Assembly (NCBI GenBank): GCA_025456105.1
Contig: JALOLG010000037.1
Coordinates: forward strand, 1-8,479
Direction: 5' to 3'
Length of the DNA: 8,479 nt
DNA from: Ilumatobacteraceae bacterium
GTDB lineage: Bacteria; Actinomycetota; Acidimicrobiia; Acidimicrobiales; Ilumatobacteraceae
Shown one piece after another: positions 1-5,664 of this stretch (position 1 is its first letter; the number at the start of each line of letters is the position of its first letter). Below the pieces are notes generated by a model. That model saw only the letters and a list, made by a program, of their open reading frames with translations. It was not told where the DNA came from and did not search any database. A program made the position numbers and the translations under genes.

Positions 1-311
1 GGTCGCGTCTCGCACGTCTCGACTTCGAGCCACCCGACACCGGCACCTTCCGGTGCCTCGGCCTCGCGTACGACGCCGGTCGGGCGGGTGGCACCGCGCC
101 GGCCTGGCTGAGCGCCGCGAACGAGGTGGCGGTCGACGCGTTCCTCGCCGGTCGCATCCGGTGGAATGCCATCCCTGACGTGTGCGTTGCCACCATGCAG
201 ATGCATGATGGAGGTACCCCCTCGACCGTCGACGACGTCATCGCCGCCGACGCCGAGGCGCGCCGAACGGCGCACCAGGTGCTGCAGGAGATGGCGGACG
301 GAACCCGATGA
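1..311 (+). CDS. dxr: 1-deoxy-D-xylulose 5-phosphate reductoisomerase, C-terminal part (5'-truncated by window)
   Basis: The first complete codon is at base 3, and 102 codons precede the TGA at 309-311. Dxr converts 1-deoxyxylulose 5-phosphate to 2-C-methylerythritol 4-phosphate with NADPH, the second step of the MEP isoprenoid pathway, in the cytoplasm. The visible part is the C-terminal helical domain. It carries the family signatures LDFEPPD (residues 6-12 of the fragment), CLGLAYDAGRAGGTAPAWL (18-36), SAANEVAVDAFLAGRIRW (37-54) and a helical tail. The NADPH-binding and catalytic domains lie upstream of the window, so their integrity cannot be judged. The stop overlaps the next start (ATGA, 308-311), which fits translational coupling to the membrane protease. 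A rip-type protease followed by ispG is the order known from Mycobacterium and supports the assignment. Confidence 0.93.
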   Translation, partial: SRLARLDFEPPDTGTFRCLGLAYDAGRAGGTAPAWLSAANEVAVDAFLAGRIRWNAIPDVCVATMQMHDGGTPSTVDDVIAADAEARRTAHQVLQEMADGTR

Positions 312-1564
312 AGGTCGACAAGATCAAGAGCGAGCTGATGGCGGGAGGCTCCGTGGAGGAGCTCCCCGACGACGAGCTGGCCGGGGGCTGGCGCGGCGCG
401 CTCGGCCTGGCCGCGCTGGCCGCGCTGCTGGTGTGGCTGGCCGTGGTCAACATCTGGTGGTTCGTGTTCGTCGTCGGCGTGCTGATCGCGATCTTCCTGC
501 ACGAGGTCGGGCACTTCGCCACCGCCCGCTGGACGGGCATGAAGGCCACGCAGTTCTTCATCGGCTTCGGGCCGCGCCTGTGGAGCTTCCGCCGCGGCGA
601 GACCGAGTACGGCGTGCGGGCCCTCCCGCTCGGCGCGTTCGTGCGGATCATCGGCATGAACAACATGGACGACGTCGCACCCGAGGACGAGCCTCGCACC
701 TACCGATCGAAGAGCTACCCGCGCCGCATGCTGGTGATCACCGCCGGCTCGGTCATGCACATGATCCTCGCCGTCCTGCTGCTCTTCACCGTCTACCTGA
801 TCGACGGCGAGACCGTGCAGCGCCCCGGTGCGGAGATCACCGCGGTCGAGCCGAGCGGCCCCGCCGCGGCCGCGGGGCTGCGCGTGGGTGACGTGGTGCT
901 ACGTGTCGACGACGCCGAGGTGTCGGGCTCGGCGTCGCTGGGCGAGGCCATCCGGGCCAACGACCCGGGCGACGTGGTCGACGTCGTGGTCCTCCGCCAG
1001 GGCGAGGAGGTCACGATCGCCGTCGGCCTCGGTGCGAACACCGACGAGGACTCCCCGCTGTTCGGCAAGCCGTACGTGGGCGTCGGTTCGTCGAACGTCT
1101 GGGACACCGTCGACCACTCGGTCCTCGGGGCTGCCACCAACGCGGTCACCGACATCGGCCCCACCGCGTGGGAGTCGGCGCGCGGCGTGATCAAGGTGCT
1201 CAACCCGGTGACGGTGTTCGAGCACCTGGCCGGCACCACCGACGACATCTCCACGCGGCCCACCACGCTCGTCGGGGTGACGGGGCTGTCCGACGACGTG
1301 GGTGACACCCAGGGCTTCGTCGGCATCCTCTACCTGCTCGCGGTGCTGAACGTGTTCGTCGGGGTGTTCAACATGTTCCCGCTGCTGCCGCTCGACGGCG
1401 GCCACGCAGCGATCGCCACCTACGAGCGGATGCGCGAGCGCAACGGCGTCAGGTACCACGCGGACGTGTCGAAGATGATGCCCGTCGCGATGACGGTCAT
1501 GGCCCTGCTGCTCTTCCTCTTCGTGTCGGGCCTGTACCTCGACATCACCGACCCCGTCGGCTGA
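308..1564 (+). CDS. rseP: Site-2 intramembrane zinc metalloprotease (Rip1/RseP family, M50)
   Basis: The product has 418 residues. Relatives such as RseP of E. coli and Rip1 of M. tuberculosis cut transmembrane anti-sigma factors in the membrane plane and so release stress sigma factors. The zinc motif HEVGH (65-69) sits at the end of a long hydrophobic stretch (about 31-64). The third ligand is Asp363 in NMFPLLPLDGGH (355-366). The loop RGETEYGVRALPLGAFV (96-112) matches the membrane-reentrant beta region of Rip1. One PDZ domain spans about 174-245. Further membrane segments lie near 141-164, 337-356 and 391-411. The usual AGPxxN motif after the second segment reads AGSVMH (146-151), with His replacing Asn. 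About 30 hydrophilic residues precede the first membrane segment, which Rip1 lacks. The start chosen is the ATG overlapping the dxr stop; the nearest AGGAG is 17 bases upstream, so coupling is likelier than independent initiation. GTG 353, with GGGAGG 4 bases ahead, is a weaker alternative. The actual substrate is unknown. Confidence 0.93.
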   Translation: MKVDKIKSELMAGGSVEELPDDELAGGWRGALGLAALAALLVWLAVVNIWWFVFVVGVLIAIFLHEVGHFATARWTGMKATQFFIGFGPRLWSFRRGETEYGVRALPLGAFVRIIGMNNMDDVAPEDEPRTYRSKSYPRRMLVITAGSVMHMILAVLLLFTVYLIDGETVQRPGAEITAVEPSGPAAAAGLRVGDVVLRVDDAEVSGSASLGEAIRANDPGDVVDVVVLRQGEEVTIAVGLGANTDEDSPLFGKPYVGVGSSNVWDTVDHSVLGAATNAVTDIGPTAWESARGVIKVLNPVTVFEHLAGTTDDISTRPTTLVGVTGLSDDVGDTQGFVGILYLLAVLNVFVGVFNMFPLLPLDGGHAAIATYERMRERNGVRYHADVSKMMPVAMTVMALLLFLFVSGLYLDITDPVG

Positions 1565-1566
1565 TC

Positions 1567-1570
1567 GGAG
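1567..1570 (+). promoter_or_regulatory. Ribosome binding site of ispG
   Basis: GGAG lies 7 bases before the ATG at 1578, within the 13-base gap after the protease stop. It fixes the ispG start. Confidence 0.6.
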
Positions 1571-1577
1571 CGACCCC

Positions 1578-2810
1578 ATGGACGTCACCACGCACTCGGC
1601 GACCCGTCGACCGACCCGCCAGATCCACGTGGGGTCGGTCGCCGTCGGTGGTGACGCACCCATCAGCGTCCAGTCGATGACCATCACGAAGACGGCCGAT
1701 GTCGAGGGCACGCTGCAGCAGATCTACGCGCTCGCCGCCGCGGGCTGCGACATCGTGCGGTGCACCTGCAACGAGATCGAGGCGGCCGAGGGTCTCGCGC
1801 AGATCGTGCCGCGGTCACCGATCCCGGTCATCGCCGACATCCACCACCAGTACAAGATGGCGCTGGCGGCGCTCGAGGCGGGGGTGCACGGGCTGCGCCT
1901 CAACCCCGGCAACATCCGGCGCCCCGAGCACATCAAGTCCGTCGCCTCCGAGGCGCGCGATCGTGGCGTGCCGATCCGCATCGGCGTCAACGCCGGTTCG
2001 CTCGATCCGGCGCTCTACGACAAGTACGGCGGCCCCACCCCCGAGGCGATGGTGGAGTCGGCCCAGCAGGAGATGGCGTACTTCGACGAGGTCGGATTCG
2101 ACCTGATCAAGATCTCCGTCAAGGCGTCGAGCGTCCCGCTGATGGTCGAGGCGTACCGCCAGCTCTCGGCGGTCACCGATCATCCGCTCCACCTCGGCGT
2201 CACCGAGGCTGGTCCGCCGCCGGCCGGCCTCGTGAAGGCCACGGCCGGCATCGCGACGCTGCTGATGGAGGGCATCGGCGACACGATCCGGTACTCGCTC
2301 ACCGCAGACCCCGTCGAGGAGGCGCGAGCCGGTCGTCAGCTCCTCGAGGCGCTCGGACTGCGCGAGCGCAAGAACGTCGATCTCATCGCCTGCCCGTCGT
2401 GCGGTCGCGCCGAGATCGACGTCATCGACGTCGCGAAGCGCGCCATGGACGCGTTCGGCGAGCGGGAGATCCCGCTCCAGGTGGCCGTGATGGGGTGCGT
2501 CGTGAACGGGCCGGGCGAGGCCCGAGAGGCCGACATCGGCATCGCGGCGGGCAACAAGCGCGGGCACCTGTTCGTGAAGGGTCGCAACGTCGCCGTCGTG
2601 CCCGAGAGCGAGATGGTCGAGGCGCTCGTCGACTGGGCGGAGTTCATCCACGAGCACGGCGTGGAGGCGGCCCTCACGCGGGTCGACACGACGCTCGCCG
2701 AGCGCGAGGCCGCACGCGATCGATCGGCGCTGCTCGACGCCAAGGGCGCGGACGCGAACCACGCCACCGAGCGGATCGTCGAGATCCGCAAGACGGTGTC
2801 AGACACCTGA
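1578..2810 (+). CDS. ispG: (E)-4-hydroxy-3-methylbut-2-enyl-diphosphate synthase
   Basis: IspG (GcpE) is the iron-sulfur enzyme that reductively opens 2-C-methylerythritol 2,4-cyclodiphosphate to HMBPP, the penultimate step of the MEP pathway. It is complete at 410 residues. An N-terminal TIM barrel contains VQSMTITKTADV (31-42), PVIADIHH (83-90), LRLNPGNI (106-113), IRIGVNAGSLD (133-143) and HLGVTEAG (205-212). The C-terminal ferredoxin-like domain carries the cluster ligands Cys272 and Cys275 (ACPSCGRAEIDV), Cys307 and Glu314 (MGCVVNGPGEAREADIG), with the same spacing as in E. coli IspG. All catalytic ligands are therefore present. The barrel contains RCTCNE (61-66), where M. tuberculosis has RVACPR, giving extra cysteines at 62 and 64. 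The start is supported by GGAG 7 bases upstream. The gene follows the protease after 13 bases and is probably cotranscribed with dxr. A 13-base palindrome covers its last codons. Confidence 0.97.
   Translation: MDVTTHSATRRPTRQIHVGSVAVGGDAPISVQSMTITKTADVEGTLQQIYALAAAGCDIVRCTCNEIEAAEGLAQIVPRSPIPVIADIHHQYKMALAALEAGVHGLRLNPGNIRRPEHIKSVASEARDRGVPIRIGVNAGSLDPALYDKYGGPTPEAMVESAQQEMAYFDEVGFDLIKISVKASSVPLMVEAYRQLSAVTDHPLHLGVTEAGPPPAGLVKATAGIATLLMEGIGDTIRYSLTADPVEEARAGRQLLEALGLRERKNVDLIACPSCGRAEIDVIDVAKRAMDAFGEREIPLQVAVMGCVVNGPGEAREADIGIAAGNKRGHLFVKGRNVAVVPESEMVEALVDWAEFIHEHGVEAALTRVDTTLAEREAARDRSALLDAKGADANHATERIVEIRKTVSDT
2795..2807. repeat. Perfect 13-base palindrome GGTGTCAGACACC at the 3' end of ispG
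   Basis: Six-base arms GGTGTC and GACACC flank a central A. The repeat ends immediately before the ispG stop codon (2808-2810), so it encodes the last residues (V-S-D-T). It is coding sequence and also a potential small hairpin or protein-binding site. The symmetry is certain. A function, and membership of a dispersed repeat family, are inference. Confidence 0.65.
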
Positions 2811-2828
2811 ACGTGTGAAGATCGGCGC

Positions 2829-3557
2829 ATGCAGCCGCTCGACGTCATCCACACCATCGCCGGACCCACCGGCGACATCGGTGCCGCCTTCTACTTCGAC
2901 CCCGCCACCCTCGAGGTCGGCCAGCAGCTCGGGCTCGACGGCTTCCGGTTCTACGTCCTCGGCCGGGGCGGGGTGCTCGGTGATGTCGAGCCCGACGTGG
3001 TGCTCGCCGCGTTCGGCTACTTCGAGCCCGGCCTGGTGGCCAAGATGTGGCGGTCGGCGTGCGAGGTCATGGCACCCCGGGAGGCGGCGCGGGCGTACGT
3101 GGGGTGCATGGCGACGTTCGGTCGCGCCCGCTTCGCCGACGTGCCCGGCCTGACCGCCTACTGCGATGCCGCCGAGCGGGTGATCGCCGCCACCGACCCG
3201 TCCGCGCTGCCGCTGTTCGCCGGCCTGCGGGCCGAGCCGCTGCCCGACGACGCACCCGGCCGGGCCGCGCACCTGGCGATGGTGCTCCGCGAGCTGCGCG
3301 GGTCCGCGCACCTGGTGGCGGTCCGCGCATCGGGCCTGCGCTCGGAGGTCGCGCACGCCATCAAGCGGCCGAGCGACGTCGGCATGTTCGGCTGGGCCGA
3401 CGCCCCGGCGGTCACCGACGACGACCGCGCCCGGCACGCGCGCGCCGAGACCCTCACCGACGAGATCCTGCTGCCGTCGTTCGAGGTGCTCGACGACACC
3501 GCCGGCGACGCGCTCGTGGCAGGCACCCGCGCCATGCACGCCGCGCTCACGAGCTGA
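2829..3557 (+). CDS. SCO6745-family protein, function unknown
   Basis: This 242-residue soluble protein has no signal peptide or membrane segment. It resembles the actinobacterial family named after Streptomyces SCO6745. The supporting features are the N-terminal pattern GFRFYVLGRGGVLGD (38-52) followed by FGYFEPGLVAKMW (62-74), the central helix LRELRGSAHLVAVRASGL (153-170), and an Ala-rich C-terminal helix after TDEILLPSFEVLDD (210-223). The part of the family that often contains a WSDEEW-like, winged-helix-like segment seems short here, at about 180-205. The biochemical role of the family is not established to my knowledge, although helix-turn-helix character has been proposed for it. It starts 18 bases after ispG with a weak GAAG (2817-2820) 8 bases before the ATG, so it is probably the last gene of the dxr transcript. 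Its 3' end overlaps the convergent manA by 11 bases. The reading frame is secure; the family call is from memory of its pattern. Confidence 0.72.
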   Translation: MQPLDVIHTIAGPTGDIGAAFYFDPATLEVGQQLGLDGFRFYVLGRGGVLGDVEPDVVLAAFGYFEPGLVAKMWRSACEVMAPREAARAYVGCMATFGRARFADVPGLTAYCDAAERVIAATDPSALPLFAGLRAEPLPDDAPGRAAHLAMVLRELRGSAHLVAVRASGLRSEVAHAIKRPSDVGMFGWADAPAVTDDDRARHARAETLTDEILLPSFEVLDDTAGDALVAGTRAMHAALTS

Positions 3558-4500
3558 CGACGAACACCCGCGCCACCGGCTCGAGCACCTCACCGGGCGG
3601 CAGGTACCACGCGCCGCCGTGGGTGTCGATGACGAGCTCGTGTCCGCGCGAGCGGTGGTGCGCCCCGGCCTCGAGCCGGACCAGCGCGATCCCCAGCTCG
3701 GGCAGCTCGTAGCGGCCGGTGTCGGGGAGCACGGGCGTGACGAGCGGTGTCGGGTCGACGACGGCCAGAAGGTCGTCGACGTCGACGTGCTTCGCGGTGA
3801 GCCCGCCGCGCACGACGTTGTCGCTCGCACCCATCAGCTCGACCCCGGCACCGCGCAGGTACGAGTGGAGGTTGCCCGCCGAGAGCCTGATCGCCTCGCC
3901 GGGCTGCAGCGTCACGTGGTTGAGCAGCAGCGTGGCGACGACGCTCGGATCGCCGGGATGGCGACGGTCGAGCTCGACGACCCACGCCGCGGGCGCGTTG
4001 GACGCGGCCCGACATGCGGCCACGACGTCGTCGGCGGCGACGTGCCGTCGGTAGATCGCCTCCAGGGCAGCACCTGGTCCGCGGGTGCGCAGCACCTCGG
4101 CGAGCACCGTCGCACCGATCGACTCGAGCAGGTCGAGGGTGGCCGCCACGGGTCGGATGCCGCAGAACGCCTCGACGTCGGTGAGCGCGCACAGCAGCTC
4201 GGGCTTCGGGTTCGGGTCGGGGTACCGGCCCTCGGCGTGGCCCCGGCGGGCCTGATCGGCGTTCGGGTGGGTCTGCAGCGACAGCGGCTCGCCGGCCGCG
4301 AGCACCTTGAGGAGGTAGGGGAGCGGACCGGTCAGATCGGCGAGCGGCCGGCCGTCGCTGAGGTGCGACGGCGCCGCCGGATGGGTGCCGAGCCACCACT
4401 CGGCCCACGGGCGGCCGTCGGGCTCGACGCCGAACCAGCGGGGCAGGAACTCCGGGTCGCCCCACGCATAGTGCTGGACGGCACCGACGACGGGGATCAC
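3547..4500 (-). CDS. manA: Mannose-6-phosphate isomerase, class I (compact form)
   Basis: ManA interconverts mannose 6-phosphate and fructose 6-phosphate in the cytoplasm, feeding GDP-mannose and glycan synthesis or mannose use. The zinc ligands of the type I family are all visible: Gln76 and His78 (PLSLQTHPNADQA, 72-84), Glu101 (NPKPELLC, 97-104) and His212 (GNLHSYLRGAGVELMGASDN, 209-228). The catalytic-type Arg231 lies in VVRGGLTAKHVDVDDLL (229-245). The N-terminal VQHYAWGD (8-15) is also typical. At 317 residues it is shorter than the roughly 390 of E. coli ManA; the insert between His78 and Glu101 and the C-terminal cupin are both reduced. The active site is complete, so I expect a functional enzyme rather than a fragment. 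The start is GTG at 4500, overlapping the channel stop (GTGA), with no clear ribosome site of its own, so translation is probably coupled. A glucose-6-phosphate or broader sugar-phosphate isomerase activity is possible. Confidence 0.92.
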   Translation of the reverse strand: MIPVVGAVQHYAWGDPEFLPRWFGVEPDGRPWAEWWLGTHPAAPSHLSDGRPLADLTGPLPYLLKVLAAGEPLSLQTHPNADQARRGHAEGRYPDPNPKPELLCALTDVEAFCGIRPVAATLDLLESIGATVLAEVLRTRGPGAALEAIYRRHVAADDVVAACRAASNAPAAWVVELDRRHPGDPSVVATLLLNHVTLQPGEAIRLSAGNLHSYLRGAGVELMGASDNVVRGGLTAKHVDVDDLLAVVDPTPLVTPVLPDTGRYELPELGIALVRLEAGAHHRSRGHELVIDTHGGAWYLPPGEVLEPVARVFVVSS

Positions 4501-4955
4501 GGGCGCTCGGCGATGTTCGCTCGGTGCTTCGTGGCCGCCGCGATGATCCGGAACGATGCACCCACGATCGTCAGCGTCACGAGGATGTTCAGGGTCACGA
4601 TCGCCCGCGCCGTCTGGCCGGTGGGGGTGATGTCGCCGAAGCCGACCGTGGCGGCGGTGACCACCGTGAAGTACACGGCGTCGATCTTCGTCTCCAGCCC
4701 GTGCATCTGGTCGTACTCGACGCCGAGCAGGTAGTACGCGGTCGAGAACGCCATGATCAGCAGCGTCGCCATCGTGACCGAGTCGCGGAGCGCGATCCGG
4801 ATCGGGTGCTCGGCCTCGAGGATCTCCCGGTAGGCGGTGAGTGCGATGGGGATGAAGCCGAGCGCCACCAGCGCGATCAACCCGGCTGCGAACGCGACGC
4901 CGAGGTCGCCGTCGAGCGGGAGGGTCGCGTAGGCGAGCACGACCACGACGGCCAT
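4497..4955 (-). CDS. Small potassium-channel-like membrane protein (Ion_trans_2 pore)
   Basis: With the ATG at 4955 the protein has 152 residues. It ends in a two-helix K+-channel pore unit: an outer helix (about 60-79), a pore helix plus selectivity filter TVGFGD (103-108, in VVTAATVGFGDITPTGQTAR) and an inner helix (about 117-139). One or two extra hydrophobic segments precede it (about 1-13 and 19-41), followed by a charged linker (REILEAEHPIRIALRD, 43-58). No RCK/TrkA-N domain follows, so no cytosolic gating domain is visible. A tetramer in the cytoplasmic membrane passing K+ is the expected role, by family. Start choice: ATG 4955 has GGAGG 9 bases upstream. An in-frame GTG at 4979 would add MHGWRRAI and is possible if the transcript is leaderless. 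The stop overlaps the manA start by 4 bases. It lies downstream of nucS on the same strand. Confidence 0.88.
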   Translation of the reverse strand: MAVVVVLAYATLPLDGDLGVAFAAGLIALVALGFIPIALTAYREILEAEHPIRIALRDSVTMATLLIMAFSTAYYLLGVEYDQMHGLETKIDAVYFTVVTAATVGFGDITPTGQTARAIVTLNILVTLTIVGASFRIIAAATKHRANIAERP

Positions 4956-4964
4956 GATCGCTCG

Positions 4965-4969
4965 CCTCC
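4965..4969 (-). promoter_or_regulatory. Ribosome binding site deciding the channel start
   Basis: On the minus strand GGAGG lies 9 bases before the ATG at 4955. It is the strongest Shine-Dalgarno match in this operon. It favours that ATG over the upstream GTG at 4979. Confidence 0.55.
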
Positions 4970-4985
4970 AGCCGTGCACGGGCCG

Positions 4986-4991
4986 AGCATA
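4986..4991 (-). promoter_or_regulatory. Candidate -10 element (TATGCT) before the channel gene
   Basis: TATGCT on the minus strand fits the actinobacterial TANNNT pattern. It sits in the gap between nucS (ending at 5005) and the channel gene. Six bases separate it from the GTG at 4979, so it could drive a leaderless transcript from that GTG or a short leader for the ATG at 4955. No convincing -35 is seen. An internal promoter here would separate channel-manA from ABC1-nucS. Confidence 0.25.
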
Positions 4992-5004
4992 GGAGCCCGA
5001 CCCG

Positions 5005-5664
5005 TCAGAACAGGCGGAGGTCGTCGGGCCGCAGGCCGCGCAGCTCGTCGTAGTCGACCTCGACCCATCGGAAGCCGCGCGACTCGGCGAGCACCCGCGC
5101 CTGCGGCTTCACCACCTGGGCGACGAAGACGCCCCGGATCGCGCCGAGCGAGGAGTCGAGCTGCAGCCGCTCGATGTAGCGGGCGAGCTGCTCGACGCCG
5201 TCGATCTCGCCGCGGCGCTTCACCTCCACGGCCACCACCGCGCCGTCGGCGTCGCGGCACACCAGGTCGACCGGACCGATCGCGGTCGGGTACTCGCGGC
5301 GCACGAGCGTGAGGCCCGGCTCGATCGCGTGCGGCGCCGCAGCGAGCAGCTCCTGCAGGTGCGCTTCGACACCGTCCTTCTGGAGTCCGGGGTCGTCGCC
5401 CAGCTCGTGCTCGTGGTCGGACAGCACCTCGTGGAGGTGGATCGTGAGCGTCTCGCCCTGCTTGTTGGTGACGACCCAGCGCTCGCCCTCGTCACGGAGG
5501 GTGTTGGGGGCGTTCATCCAGTTGAGCGGCTTGTACGCGCCGCCGTCGGCGTGGATGGCGACGCACCCGTCGGCCTTCACCATCACGAGGCGGACGGCCT
5601 CGGGCAGGTGGGCCGACAGCCGGCCGTCGTAGTCGACGGTGCAGCGCGCGACGACGAGGCGCAT
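5005..5664 (-). CDS. nucS: Mismatch-specific endonuclease NucS (EndoMS)
   Basis: NucS makes double-strand cuts at certain mismatches (mainly G-T, G-G and T-T in characterised homologues). It is the core of the non-canonical mismatch repair that replaces MutS/MutL in most Actinobacteria and some Archaea. The 219-residue product runs parallel to the mycobacterial protein throughout. The N-terminal DNA-binding part has [18 protein letters not shown] (6-23) and AYKPLNWM (43-50). The linker [19 protein letters not shown] (86-104) follows. The RecB-like nuclease domain has Glu124, Asp133 (GPVDLVCRD), Glu147 and Lys149 ([18 protein letters not shown]), so the catalytic residues are all present. The extreme C-terminus DDLRLF (214-219) matches the tail that contacts the sliding clamp in bacterial homologues. 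The start ATG at 5664 shares one base with the ABC1 stop (TGATG), with no strong ribosome site, implying coupled translation. The frame stays open upstream, but only this start matches the family's N-terminus. Confidence 0.96.
   Translation of the reverse strand: MRLVVARCTVDYDGRLSAHLPEAVRLVMVKADGCVAIHADGGAYKPLNWMNAPNTLRDEGERWVVTNKQGETLTIHLHEVLSDHEHELGDDPGLQKDGVEAHLQELLAAAPHAIEPGLTLVRREYPTAIGPVDLVCRDADGAVVAVEVKRRGEIDGVEQLARYIERLQLDSSLGAIRGVFVAQVVKPQARVLAESRGFRWVEVDYDELRGLRPDDLRLF

Noticed and set aside
1300..1310. Small palindrome GGGTGACACCC inside the protease gene, resembling the ispG-end repeat
   Set aside because: The arms are only five bases, the core differs, and it lies in coding sequence away from a gene end. 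It is likely chance.
3619..4734. Plus-strand open frame antisense to manA and the channel gene
   Set aside because: It is composition-driven and spans two clearly identified minus-strand genes; no family signature is visible.
4979..4999. Possible hairpin CGGGC...GCCCG between nucS and the channel gene
   Set aside because: Five-base arms with an 11-base loop and no U-run are too weak for a terminator in GC-rich DNA.
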